In this document: positions 7,523 to 15,458 of the stretch, piece after piece | Numbering within the stretch: position 1 is the stretch's first letter | How the letters are laid out: each line of letters starts with the position of its first letter | Notes under the pieces: generated by a model | Database searches by the model: none | The model's input: only the letters and a program-made list of their open reading frames with translations | What the model was told of the DNA's origin: nothing | Position numbers and translations under genes: made by a program | Origin: Streptomyces fuscichromogenes | Lineage (GTDB): Bacteria; Actinomycetota; Actinomycetes; Streptomycetales; Streptomycetaceae | NCBI RefSeq assembly: GCF_014645815.1 | Contig: NZ_BMML01000033.1 | Location: 23,813 to 87,812, forward strand | Reading direction: 5' to 3' | DNA length: 64,000 bases

Positions 7523-8110
7523 ATGGAGCCGATCAACACCCGCGCTCCGGCTGCTGCCGCTCGCGCCTACGTCCAACTCGGCTGGCCGGTGTCGTTAGGC
7601 CACCGCCTACGCCCTCGCCAGGGCTGCACCTGCGAGAACCGAGACTGCCCGACCCCGGGCGCCCATCCGGTGGTTTCTCCCGGTCCCCGGCTCGTCGAGG
7701 CCTCGGTCGAGGAGATGCTGCAGTCAACGCCCGGGGGCTCGCTCATCGCGTCCACCACCCACTTCGACGCCGTGCTGATGCCCTTCCGGGTCGGGATGGT
7801 GGCCATGCTGCAGCTCGACCGGATTGGTCGGGTCCCGTGCCTGGTCACGCACGGGAGGACCGCGGCTCTGCTGGTGCTGCCGGCAACAGGGCGGTACGCG
7901 GCCGTCCATGACGGGGTCGAGGTTCGGACGGGCCCCGAAGGGTGGATCGCCCTCCCGCCGAGCAACGGCGCCATCTGGGACACACAGCCCTGGGTCGAGT
8001 CGACGAACACCCCGCACCCCCTCATGCACGGTGAGGACGTCGGCCGCGAGGTGACGGCCGCGTACAGGATGGCCATAGGGACCTCGGAAACCGAGGGGGC
8101 CCTGCGGTGA
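7523..8110 (+). CDS. Bifunctional primase/polymerase (prim-pol) domain protein
   Basis: A 195-residue protein whose N-terminus matches the start of actinobacterial prim-pol domain proteins: an Ala-rich helix, a GWPV strand, then a Cys-rich motif (CTCENRDCPTPGAHP, about residues 36-50). In plasmids this domain primes and extends DNA, but the protein is shorter than catalytic versions (usually 280 or more) and I cannot place all the catalytic acids. Many Streptomyces chromosomes carry such short copies beside DUF6415 genes. The ATG at 7523 follows GGGGGTG. It overlaps the next gene by GTGA. Confidence 0.7.
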   Translation: MEPINTRAPAAAARAYVQLGWPVSLGHRLRPRQGCTCENRDCPTPGAHPVVSPGPRLVEASVEEMLQSTPGGSLIASTTHFDAVLMPFRVGMVAMLQLDRIGRVPCLVTHGRTAALLVLPATGRYAAVHDGVEVRTGPEGWIALPPSNGAIWDTQPWVESTNTPHPLMHGEDVGREVTAAYRMAIGTSETEGALR

Positions 8111-8457
8111 CCGCGACGACGCCCCGGCCCGCGGACGCAATCGACATCGCCACGATCCGGGCGACGTGCGAGCGCGTGCTCTGGAGCCCAAGCCGGTTTT
8201 CCACAGAAGAGACCGAACGCCTGAACAGCCTGGTCCTCGGGCACATCCAGCTGCTCGTGCCTGAGCTGAGCTCGGTCACCTCCCACCTCTCGGCGGACGA
8301 CCAAGACGTCGCGGCGCACGTCCTGGCAGAGACCGAACGACGCCTGCAGCTCCCGAGGAACACACCCACCTACCTCTGGGACATGGCTGTCCAGTGCAGG
8401 GCCATCGTGACTCTGTACGACTGGGCCAAGTGCGCCCCGGAACCGTCCCCAGTCTGA
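8107..8457 (+). CDS. DUF6415-family protein
   Basis: A 116-residue protein resembling the Streptomyces DUF6415 family: a conserved core around LLGHIQLLVPEL-type helices (here LVLGHIQLLVPEL) and a terminal WDMAVQCRAIVTLYD helix. The family has no established mechanism. Its GTG start overlaps the preceding stop, so the two are translated together. All-helical, no membrane segment. Confidence 0.65.
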   Translation: MTATTPRPADAIDIATIRATCERVLWSPSRFSTEETERLNSLVLGHIQLLVPELSSVTSHLSADDQDVAAHVLAETERRLQLPRNTPTYLWDMAVQCRAIVTLYDWAKCAPEPSPV

Positions 8458-8624
8458 CCACCACCCAGACAGCCCGATGCCTTTCCCCCGAGGGCACGGG
8501 CCGCCAGGAGCCCCCCGGCCGGTCGCCCACCCGACCCGGCTGGGGGCTCCGCCACGTTCGGGCCGCATACTTCGACGCGAGAGAGGCCGCGGGCACCGCG
8601 CGGGGGAACTGCAAGGAGAAGACG

Positions 8625-9190
8625 TTGTCGAAGCTGACCCTCGTTGATCTGACCGACCTTCCGACCAGGCCCGCGCCGCGATCGTGTTCACCGCGGCCGG
8701 CATCGACGCCTGCCTGCGCACCCTCCTGCGCGACTCCCTGCCGACCCTGCTGGCCACGCCCGGCGACGCGCACTTCCTGGCCAACCGCCTCACCGGCGAG
8801 CTGACGAAGGCCACCAAGACCGCCGTCACCGACATCGACCCGCGCTCCGCCCTGATCGACCTCTACGTCGAGGACCTGACCGGCTCCAGTATCCAGGGCG
8901 CCAAGGACTTGACCCGCTGCCGCAATGCCCTCGGCCTCAAGAAGGACCCCGCCCTCGACGACGCGATACTCACCGGCCACCAGCCGTTTTTCAACGCCCG
9001 CCACGAAGTCGTCCACGAACTCGACCTCGTCGACCCCTCCGGCAAGGGCACCCGCGGGCGCCGGCACCGCGACCTGGCGGCCGTCGGCGCGCAGTGCGAC
9101 GGCGCCCTGCAGTTGATGCACGCCTTCATCGCGCCCACCGCCCGCACCGTCAAGGCCGCCCGCCGTACCACGGGAGGGAGTACCCCGTGA
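8625..9190 (+). pseudogene. HEPN-like protein gene with a frameshift near its 5' end
   Basis: AAGGAG followed by TTG at 8625 begins a protein (LSKLTLVDLTDLPT) that leaves frame near 8665-8680. In the +2 frame from there the reading DQARAAIVFTAAGIDACLRT continues naturally to the stop at 9190. The body is all-helical and holds FFNARHEVVHELDLVD, where R-x4-H is the signature of HEPN ribonucleases. Either one base was lost here or the sequence has an error. Later in-frame starts (GTG at 8684) lack a ribosome site. A HEPN toxin or RNase role is inferred from the motif alone. Confidence 0.5.
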
Positions 9191-9458
9191 CGGCCGGTAC
9201 GGTTCGCGGCTGAGCAGCTCGGCGTCGTGGCGGCAGGTCAGGAGTCGTATGCCCAGCTCCGGCCGGTCTGCCGGTACTGCTCGACGGGGAGGGCTCGACA
9301 CCGGGGCGCATCCGGCTCCGATACAGCAGACCGTTGAGGTGGTCGATCTCGTGGGCGATGAGCCGGGCGAGGCCTCGTTCATACGCGGTGGTGACGGTGG
9401 TGCCGTCCAAAGCTGTGGTCTCGATGGTGATGCGCAGCGGGCGGGAACCGCGAGCAGC
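9150..9458 (-). pseudogene. C-terminal fragment of a peptide deformylase
   Basis: The stretch from about 9440 down to 9290 on the minus strand reads PLRITIETTALDG, TTAYERGLARLIAHEIDHLNG and LLYRSRMRPG. HEIDHLNG is the metal-binding motif 3 of peptide deformylase and the following residues fit its C-terminus. The motifs GxGxAAxQ and EGCLS are absent and an in-frame stop lies just upstream (9459-9461). It is therefore a gene end without a beginning, about 80 bp from the left edge of the insertion element. Confidence 0.75.
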
Positions 9459-9537
9459 CTATGAGCCGCGCCCCCCGATGCCGTGTCCGCGGGGTGCGGC
9501 GCCGGACCGGCGGTACGGGCTCGGCGCCGCGGGCTAG

Positions 9538-9557
9538 GACGTGTCTCTCAACTTCGT
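9538..9557 (+). repeat. Left inverted repeat of the element
   Basis: Bases 9541-9557 match the right end exactly; 9538-9540 (GAC against GCC) match at two of three. The flanking CTAG at 9534-9537 is the presumed target duplicate. Confidence 0.85.
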
Positions 9558-9795
9558 TGGGGCATCAGGGGCTTCGCCGATGCTCGTAGACTCATGACGT
9601 GGCATTCATGAGCACCCCGCACTGCTGCTTCCTGTGATCGGAAGACACCGAGGGCGATGCCGGACGGCGTCGCCCTCCTTGGTGTGCCTGCCGCATGAAC
9701 CACGCTCCCGACGCTGCCCGTTCCTTCCCGAGGCAGTCACGCTCCGAGCACGCGCAGGCACGGTCTCTTCCCCTCACCGTTGCCAGGAGTGCCTC

Positions 9796-10647
9796 GTGCC
9801 CGTGTCGCTTCCCCCTGCCCTCGAACTCTCCCTCGGCCTGCTGCGCTGCCCAACGTGCCGCACGCGCCAGCTGCACCCCGACCGCGGCGCACTGCGCTGC
9901 CCGGTAGGCCACACCTTCGACATCGCCCGCCACGGCTACGCCGGCCTGCTGACGGGCACCCGCGCCACCAGCGGCGACGACGCGGCCATGGTCCAAGCCC
10001 GGAACCGGTTCCTGTCCACCGGTACCTACGCGCCCATCCGCAACGTCGGGGCCCGCCTGGCGGCCGACGCTGCCGCTGACCAGGCCACGGTCGTGGACGT
10101 GGGGTGCGGCACGGGCTACTACCTGGCCGGCGTACTCGACCATCTGCCCGGCGCCCGTGGACTGGGTCTGGACACGTCGGTGCGCGCACTGCGCTCGGCA
10201 GCCCGAGCCCACGACCGAGCTGCGGCGGTGGCCTGGGACGTCTTCCGCACCTTCCCGCTGGCCGACGGGGTGGCCGATGTCGTGCTCGACGTGTTCGCCC
10301 CGCGCAACCCGGCCGAGTTCCACCGCGTGCTGCGTCCGACTGGCCGGTTGATCGTGGTCCGTCCCACCGGGCGGCACCTGGCCGAGCTGCGCGACCGGCT
10401 GCCCGCGATGGTCACGATCGACCCGGCCAAGGAAGAGCGCCTGCACCGGGCGCTGGCCCCACTCTTCGAGGGCACCGTCACCGAACAAGTGGAGTACACC
10501 GCACCCTTGACCAGGCTGGATGCCCTGGACCTGGTGGCGATGACACCGAGCGCACGCCACGTGAGCCGTGCAGACCTCAACGATGACGGCCTCCTGCCCG
10601 ATGAGGTCACCGTCTCCGTGCTGGCCACCGCCTACCAGCCTCGGTGA
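9796..10647 (+). CDS. RlmA/TlrB-type 23S rRNA (guanine-N1) methyltransferase, transposon passenger
   Basis: A 283-residue SAM-dependent methyltransferase. The N-terminal zinc site is C-x2-C ... C-x3-H (LLRCPTCRTRQLHP and LRCPVGHTFD, about residues 14-43), followed by ARHGYAGLL, a combination characteristic of RlmA. Motif I VVDVGCGTGYYLAG (about 99-112) binds SAM. RlmA(II)/TlrB modifies G748 of 23S rRNA and contributes to tylosin-type macrolide resistance; RlmA(I) modifies G745. Which base is used here is not visible. GTG at 9796 has AGGAG six bases upstream. It shares the transposon and overlaps the transposase by GTGA, so transposase translation probably depends on it. Confidence 0.8.
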   Translation: MPVSLPPALELSLGLLRCPTCRTRQLHPDRGALRCPVGHTFDIARHGYAGLLTGTRATSGDDAAMVQARNRFLSTGTYAPIRNVGARLAADAAADQATVVDVGCGTGYYLAGVLDHLPGARGLGLDTSVRALRSAARAHDRAAAVAWDVFRTFPLADGVADVVLDVFAPRNPAEFHRVLRPTGRLIVVRPTGRHLAELRDRLPAMVTIDPAKEERLHRALAPLFEGTVTEQVEYTAPLTRLDALDLVAMTPSARHVSRADLNDDGLLPDEVTVSVLATAYQPR

Positions 10648-11561
10648 CCACGTGCGGGCGCATACGCCTGCTGACCGACGAGCAGTGGGCGCGTCTGTCG
10701 CCCTGCCTTCCCCGCAACACGGGGAAGGCAGGGCGGCCGTTCGCCGATCACCGCCGCATCGTCGAAGGGATCATCTACCGATATCGCACCGGAATCCCCT
10801 GGAGAGACCTGCCCCGCGAAGCGTTCGGTCCCTGGCAGACGGTGTGGAAGCGCCATCGCAGGTGGGCAGCGGACGGCACCTGGGACACGGTCCTGGCGCA
10901 GCTGACCGCCCAGGCGGACTCGACCGGCGGGATCGACTGGACGGTCTCGGTCGACTCAACGATCAACCGGGCCCACCAGCACGCCACGAACACGGCCCGG
11001 CCGGAGAAGGACACCGGCGCCGCCACCCGCCGAAGCAAGAGCGAAGCCCCTGCGACCCTGTGTGAGCCGGCGAGCCACGCGATAGGCCGGTCACGCGGCG
11101 GCCTGACGACCAAGATCCATCACGCCGTGGACGGCAACGGCCGTCCGCTGGCCGTCGTTGTTACTCCGGGCCAGGTCCACGACGCGCAGGTCTTCCCCCT
11201 CGTGCTGGGCGACATCCGGGTCCCGCGACTCGGCCGCGGCAGGCCGCGCACTACACCGGACGCTCTGCTCGCAGATAAGGCGTACGCCTCCCAGCAGATC
11301 CGCGCAGACCTCGCGTCCCGAGGTGTCCGAGCGGTGATCCCCGAACGCGCCGATCAGCAGGCCAACCGTAAGAGAAAGGGCCGCAGCGGCGGACGACCCC
11401 GCACCTTGGACGCCGAGACCTACAAGCGCAGGAACATCGTGGAACGATCTTTTAGCCTGCTCAAGCAGTGGCGGGGGCTGGCCACGCGTTATGACAAGCT
11501 CGCGATCGTCTATCGCTCAGCAGCCGTGTTGGCTGCGGTCATCACCTGGCTACGAAGTTGA
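10644..11561 (+). CDS. IS5-family DDE transposase
   Basis: A 305-residue single-frame transposase. The N-terminal DUF4096-like domain (LLTDEQWARLSPCLP, GIPWRDLPREAFGPWQTVWKRH) precedes the catalytic triad: Asp in TVSVDSTINRAHQHA, Asp in ALLADKAYAS and Glu in RRNIVERSFSLLKQWR. All three acids are present, so the enzyme looks intact. GTG at 10644 overlaps the methyltransferase stop. The stop codon falls within the right terminal repeat. Confidence 0.92.
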   Translation: MTTCGRIRLLTDEQWARLSPCLPRNTGKAGRPFADHRRIVEGIIYRYRTGIPWRDLPREAFGPWQTVWKRHRRWAADGTWDTVLAQLTAQADSTGGIDWTVSVDSTINRAHQHATNTARPEKDTGAATRRSKSEAPATLCEPASHAIGRSRGGLTTKIHHAVDGNGRPLAVVVTPGQVHDAQVFPLVLGDIRVPRLGRGRPRTTPDALLADKAYASQQIRADLASRGVRAVIPERADQQANRKRKGRSGGRPRTLDAETYKRRNIVERSFSLLKQWRGLATRYDKLAIVYRSAAVLAAVITWLRS

Positions 11562-11571
11562 GAGACACGGC
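11552..11571 (-). repeat. Right inverted repeat of the element
   Basis: Complement of the left end (CGAAGTTGAGAGACAC at 11553-11568). It contains the transposase stop and is followed by CTAG at 11572-11575. Confidence 0.85.
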
Positions 11572-11733
11572 CTAGCTGCTCTTCATCCAGTCCAGCAGCC
11601 GGAATGCCCGGTCGCTGTTCTCGCGGGGCGCGTACAGCGCAGTGAAGAGCACTACGCCGATGAAGGTCAGTTGGGCAGCGAGCACTGTCCCGGCCATGTC
11701 GGTGCCTTCCGCGCAGTGGTCTGCGGTGTCCAT
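11572..11733 (-). CDS. Small single-helix membrane protein (53 aa)
   Basis: MDTADHCAEGTDMAG leads into one membrane helix (TVLAAQLTFIGVVLFTALYA), then a charged tail. AAAGGAAGG lies 6-8 bases upstream of the ATG at 11733. It is the last gene of the long leftward operon. Its stop TAG is made from the CTAG flanking the insertion element, so the tail may have been altered by the insertion or may have ended there before. No family is recognised. Confidence 0.55.
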   Translation of the reverse strand: MDTADHCAEGTDMAGTVLAAQLTFIGVVLFTALYAPRENSDRAFRLLDWMKSS

Positions 11734-11777
11734 CAGCATCCTTCCTTTAGTTGAGTCTTCTTCCCCACGACGTGCGG

Positions 11778-12521
11778 CTACAGGAGTATCCGTGCGTACC
11801 GGCCGACGAGGGGTTCGAGGTAGTCGGCGTGCGGGCCATCGAGGGCCTTGAGGTCGGCCGGGCTGTGGACGAACGTGATCTGTTCGAGTTCGGGGGCCTG
11901 GCCGACGGCGGTGGCGGCGGAGACGACTGCGGCGAACCGCTCGTGGAGAACGGTCGCAGGCTGGGGCGGGGCGGCGAAGTGGATGCCGATGTTGCCGTGA
12001 TCGCCGCGGGTGACGGCCCACAGCGTCAGGTCGTCGGGAGCGGTGTCGACGCCGAGTTCTTCCAGGAGTTCGCGTGCTGCGTTGTGGCGCAGTGCCGCGG
12101 CGTCCAGGGGCTGGCCGGCGTCGGGGTGCTCGACCGATCCGCCGGGCAGGTGCCAGCGGCCGGGGTGGGCGGTGGCGGTCGACATCCGGGCGACCAGCAA
12201 GGCGCCGTCGGCGGTGGGCTGGAGGACGTCGACGAACAGGGACGGCAGGGCGGTGGCGCCGGGCACCCGGCGCAGGGCGAAGTTGCGGTACGACACCCGG
12301 CACCAGCCGAGGAGGAGTTCGTGCGGGTGCGGCTGGGTGAGGCTGGTGCAGGCGACGACGGGGCCGTCGAAGAGGGCGGAGTTGTTGCTGGCCAGTTCGT
12401 CCCAGACGCGGTCGCGTGCCGCTCGGTGTTCAACGGACAGATGCGGCGGTGGCTCTTCGAAGAGGCGGAGCTCGGTGGCCTCGATGACGTCAACGGGTGG
12501 GTGCGTTGAGGGTTGGGTCAC
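11778..12521 (-). CDS. Nudix-family hydrolase-like protein
   Basis: A 247-residue protein with a Nudix signature: WHLPGGSVEHPDAG (about residues 131-144) continues to AARELLEELGV, giving the REUxEExGU half of the box. The first half carries an insertion between the glycine and the helix, so metal binding may be altered. Family members cleave nucleoside diphosphates linked to another group. The N-terminal 100 residues are extra and may select the substrate. It sits downstream of the Eis-like gene in the biosynthetic-looking operon. Confidence 0.7.
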   Translation of the reverse strand: MTQPSTHPPVDVIEATELRLFEEPPPHLSVEHRAARDRVWDELASNNSALFDGPVVACTSLTQPHPHELLLGWCRVSYRNFALRRVPGATALPSLFVDVLQPTADGALLVARMSTATAHPGRWHLPGGSVEHPDAGQPLDAAALRHNAARELLEELGVDTAPDDLTLWAVTRGDHGNIGIHFAAPPQPATVLHERFAAVVSAATAVGQAPELEQITFVHSPADLKALDGPHADYLEPLVGRYARILL

Positions 12522-12619
12522 CGCCGCAGGCTGTCACACAGGACACCCTGTTCACACGGGGTTGTCAGTTTCGTTAGGGAAGTCGAACCCGGCGTGGTGC
12601 TTCCTGACCGGGTGATGGT

Positions 12620-13792
12620 TCAGAAGTGCTCGGCGCACCAGAGTTCGTGTTCGGTGGTGCTGCGGATGAAGGCAGTCAGGCTCTGTTCGTCGGTGGCGTG
12701 GATTCCCGCCATGCGGGCGGCGGCGGTACTGCGGTAGCCGCCGGCGTACCAGAGGGTGGCCTGGCGGCGGTTGACGGTCACCCGGGGCTCGGTGCGGGTG
12801 GGCTGGAGTTCGGCGGCGCCGTGCGCGATCTTCAGGAGGTAGCGCTCGGTGGTGCCGTCGCCCTGGTCGACGCCAATGGGGAGGGTGGTGTCCAGGTCGG
12901 CGGGCCAGCCGCGGAGCCGTACGGCTCCGGGCAGGTCGAGGATGCGCAGCATCCAGGGGTGCCAGGACTCGGCGGTGGCGCTGCCGTAGCGGTGGAGGCC
13001 GTGGAGGAGCAGCGGATGGGGCGGGAGGCTGGTGCGGTGGAAGCCGATGGTGGCGATCCGGGTGTTGTGGCGGCCGAGGAAGGCGAGCATCGCGGAACCG
13101 GCGATGTCGTCTTCGGCCCAGAAGTCGTGGACGTCCAGGTGCGCGCCGTGTCGCTCGTGCTGGCGGGTGGCCAGTGACAGGTAGCCGGCCGTGGGCTGGC
13201 CGGGGCGGTTGAACCGGTAGAAGGTCAGGTCGTGCTGGCGCTGCTTGTGGGTGGTCCACCACGGGGGTCGCAGGAGCGTGCCGTTCCAGCGCGGGGCGAG
13301 GCGCCGCTGGAGTTCCTCGCTGCCCGGGGTGAGGCCGTGCTCGATGTCGAAGTCGCCGGGGGCGAAGTCGCGTTTGAGGGCGTCGGCGGGCACGGACCAG
13401 GAGAACACCGGGGTGGGTGCCTCCCAGCCCATGCGGCGTGCGTAGCCGTTGGAGGACGTCCACAGGGTGGCGAGGACGGCGCCCTGCTCGGCAAGGGGGC
13501 GGATCCTCTCGTTGAGCATGCGGACGGTCAGGCGGTCGCCGCGGTATTCCGGGGCGACGCATCCCGAGCCGACGCAGGCGCTGGGGACCGGACGGCCACC
13601 GAAGTGCTGTGCGATGAGCATGCCCAGCCCGCCGGCGATGACCCGGCCGCCGTGGAGGGCGACGCGGATGTCGGCGTGTCCGGCAAGCTGGCTGATGTCG
13701 TCGACCCGGCGCCCGAAGGCCCGGGTGGCGAGGGTGTCGTACTCGGTCAGGAGGTCCTCGTCGGCGGGGACGACGGTGATGGCCTCACCCAT
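12620..13792 (-). CDS. Eis-like N-acetyltransferase
   Basis: A 390-residue protein of the Eis type: an N-terminal GNAT domain (VGSGCVAPEYRGDRLTVRML, about residues 74-93, carries the acetyl-CoA loop), a second degenerate GNAT domain and a C-terminal sterol-carrier-like domain. It ends in Phe; in characterised Eis proteins the terminal carboxylate is the catalytic acid. Eis enzymes acylate amines, including aminoglycosides and lysines. Next to a PIG-L deacetylase and a carrier protein it could acylate a freed amine. AGGAG at good spacing precedes the ATG and overlaps the end of the MaoC gene. Confidence 0.8.
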   Translation of the reverse strand: MGEAITVVPADEDLLTEYDTLATRAFGRRVDDISQLAGHADIRVALHGGRVIAGGLGMLIAQHFGGRPVPSACVGSGCVAPEYRGDRLTVRMLNERIRPLAEQGAVLATLWTSSNGYARRMGWEAPTPVFSWSVPADALKRDFAPGDFDIEHGLTPGSEELQRRLAPRWNGTLLRPPWWTTHKQRQHDLTFYRFNRPGQPTAGYLSLATRQHERHGAHLDVHDFWAEDDIAGSAMLAFLGRHNTRIATIGFHRTSLPPHPLLLHGLHRYGSATAESWHPWMLRILDLPGAVRLRGWPADLDTTLPIGVDQGDGTTERYLLKIAHGAAELQPTRTEPRVTVNRRQATLWYAGGYRSTAAARMAGIHATDEQSLTAFIRSTTEHELWCAEHF

Positions 13793-13801
13793 GAGCTGCT
13801 C

Positions 13802-14344
13802 CTAGTAGGTGGTGGCGTCGCGGACGGCGGAGGCGTCGGCGGGGACGAAGAAGGTCCGCTGGAAGACGATGACCCTCTGGCGGTCCTGGTTGAAGCCGCT
13901 GATCTTGCAGGTGACGACGCCGTACTCGGGACGGCTCTGGGACTGCCGGGCTTCGGTGATCTCCGTCTCGGCGTAGAGGGTGTCGCCGACGAACACCGGG
14001 TGAACGAGGCGCAGTCCGTCCAGCGCGAGGTTGGCGGTGGTCAGCCCGCTGGTGCTGCGGACACTGGCGCCCATGACGATCCCGAGAGTGACCATGCCGC
14101 AGACCAGCACCCGGTCCCTGCCGAGGTGCTCGCAGAATGTGATGTCGGAGTGGATCGGTGCCACGTTGCCGGTCAGGGCGAGGTTGAGGACGTGGTCGGT
14201 CTCGGTGACCGTCCGTCCGGGCCGGTGCTCGAAGATGCGGCCGACGACGAAGTCGCCGAGTCCGGCTCCGACGTTCTCCCGGAAGCGGCCCTCGCCGACC
14301 TCCCGGTAGCCCTGCGGGGTCGTGATGGCAGTGCTGCTGTTCAT
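13802..14344 (-). CDS. MaoC-like acyl-CoA hydratase/dehydratase
   Basis: A 180-residue hot-dog-fold protein. The stretch ETDHVLNLALTGNVAPIHSD (about residues 47-66) matches the MaoC active-site region, where Asp and His activate water. Related mesaconyl-CoA hydratases act beside CitE-like lyases, which is the arrangement here: the lyase gene lies 11 bases upstream. AAGGAG precedes the ATG. The likely substrate is a branched or C4-C5 enoyl thioester, on CoA or on the carrier protein; this is inference. Confidence 0.8.
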   Translation of the reverse strand: MNSSTAITTPQGYREVGEGRFRENVGAGLGDFVVGRIFEHRPGRTVTETDHVLNLALTGNVAPIHSDITFCEHLGRDRVLVCGMVTLGIVMGASVRSTSGLTTANLALDGLRLVHPVFVGDTLYAETEITEARQSQSRPEYGVVTCKISGFNQDRQRVIVFQRTFFVPADASAVRDATTY

Positions 14345-14355
14345 TGAGGGCTCCT

Positions 14356-15207
14356 TCAGCTGCGAGAGGCGGCGGCCCGGTCGACGACGGCCTGGGCGGC
14401 GGTGAGCAAAGGCGGGCCGACCATCTGGCCGCCGACCGTGGTCACGGCCGCCGAAGCTTCGTGGCCGGCGGCGACCACGGCCTGTGCCGCGGCAACCTCT
14501 TCTGCGGACGGGGTGAACGCGCGGGTGATGACCGGGATCTGCCGGGGGTGAACGGCGCCCTTGCCCTGGAAGCCGAGGGAGCGGGCGCGCTCGGCCTCCC
14601 GGTGGAGGCCGTCGAGGTCCTGGACGTCGAAGTAGGGGCTGTCGATCGCCGGGATGCCGGCGGCTCCGGCGGTGTTGGCCACGGCGGACCGCGCGTACAG
14701 CAGGGCCTCCCAGGTGCGGGCGCAGCCGGTGAGGGCGGCGTAGTCGGCCGCCCCGAACAGCAGGCCGCCGAGCCGGTCGGCCTTCACGATCGCGGGCAAC
14801 CGGTCGATGGCGCGGGGGGTTTCGATCAGCGCGTAGAGGACGGGGGCGTGTCCGCCGGTGTCCAGGGCGCCGGCGACGACCTCGATGTCGCGGGCGGACT
14901 CCACCTTCGAGACCAGGACGATGCCCGGCTGGCAGGGGTAGCCGGTGATGGCCGCGAGGTCATGTACGCCGTCGGCGGTGACGGGCGCGTTCACGCGCAG
15001 TCCCAGCACCGGCCCGCCGTCGGCCGCCGGGTACAGGAAGCGGGCGGCGCTCGCCCGGGCGGCCGCCTTGTCGGCGAGGGCGACGGAGTCCTCCAAGTCC
15101 GCCAGGGCGACGTCGGCCCCGCACGACGTGGCCTTCTCGAACCGGTCGGCGTTCAGCGCGGGGGTGATCAGCCAGGCCCTCAGTGGCTGCGGTGCGGGCC
15201 GGTTCAC
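14356..15207 (-). CDS. HpcH/HpaI aldolase or CitE-type CoA ester lyase
   Basis: A 283-residue TIM-barrel protein of the citrate-lyase beta family. It has the N-terminal WLITPA and LADLEDSV motif (about residues 12-44), the LYALIETPRAI strand carrying the metal-binding Glu, and GFQGKGAVHPRQIPVI near the C-terminus. Known relatives cleave or form malyl-CoA, beta-methylmalyl-CoA or citramalyl-CoA. With the MaoC gene it could interconvert an enoyl-CoA and glyoxylate or pyruvate plus a short acyl-CoA. The start overlaps the carrier-protein stop. Confidence 0.85.
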   Translation of the reverse strand: MNRPAPQPLRAWLITPALNADRFEKATSCGADVALADLEDSVALADKAAARASAARFLYPAADGGPVLGLRVNAPVTADGVHDLAAITGYPCQPGIVLVSKVESARDIEVVAGALDTGGHAPVLYALIETPRAIDRLPAIVKADRLGGLLFGAADYAALTGCARTWEALLYARSAVANTAGAAGIPAIDSPYFDVQDLDGLHREAERARSLGFQGKGAVHPRQIPVITRAFTPSAEEVAAAQAVVAAGHEASAAVTTVGGQMVGPPLLTAAQAVVDRAAASRS

Positions 15208-15458
15208 CGCTGCTCCTGCCCGGTGAGCTGCTGCTCGACCAGCGTGCTCAGGGCTCCGACGGTGGCGGCCTTGTTGAGGACGTCGTCGCCGAGGCGGAAG
15301 CCGAGCCGCTCGGGCAGCAGTTCGGCGAGTTCGGCGAGCGCGAGGGAGTCGAGGCCGGCGTCGTTGAGGCTGGCGTCCGGGCGCAGGTTGTCCTCGCCGA
15401 TGCCCAGGTCCTCGACGAGGATCCGGACCAGCTGCGGGTTTGTGGCGTTCGTGGTCAT
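15204..15458 (-). CDS. Acyl carrier protein
   Basis: An 84-residue acidic carrier protein. Ser38 in AGLDSLALAEL is the phosphopantetheine site. It overlaps the ketosynthase gene by 4 bases upstream and the lyase by 4 downstream, so the three should be made in fixed ratio. A dedicated carrier protein next to a type III ketosynthase signals biosynthesis rather than catabolism. Confidence 0.9.
   Translation of the reverse strand: MTTNATNPQLVRILVEDLGIGEDNLRPDASLNDAGLDSLALAELAELLPERLGFRLGDDVLNKAATVGALSTLVEQQLTGQEQR

Larger units (their letters stand above)
9538..11571 (+). mobile_element. IS5-family element (2,034 bp) carrying an rRNA methyltransferase passenger
   Basis: The element is bounded by inverted ends: GTGTCTCTCAACTTCGT starts at 9541 and its exact complement ends at 11568, with one mismatch in the outer three bases. 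CTAG is present directly outside each end (9534-9537 and 11572-11575), matching the YTAR 4-bp target duplication known for the IS5 group. Inside are an RlmA/TlrB-type methyltransferase and the DDE transposase in one orientation with a 4-base overlap. The transposase stop lies inside the right inverted repeat, as in many IS elements. Normal IS5 elements are about 0.8-1.3 kb with no passenger. Confidence 0.85.

Noticed and set aside
5981..7576. A long open frame on the minus strand opposite the XRE-TPR gene
   Set aside because: It is a GC-bias shadow: Arg/Gly/Ala-rich, no domain, no ribosome site, and the plus strand encodes a clear protein.
9634..9795. N-terminal extension of the methyltransferase
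   Set aside because: Residues are Arg/Pro-rich and unlike RlmA. GTG 9796 has AGGAG and fits the family start. The segment also holds a hairpin, better read as a leader.
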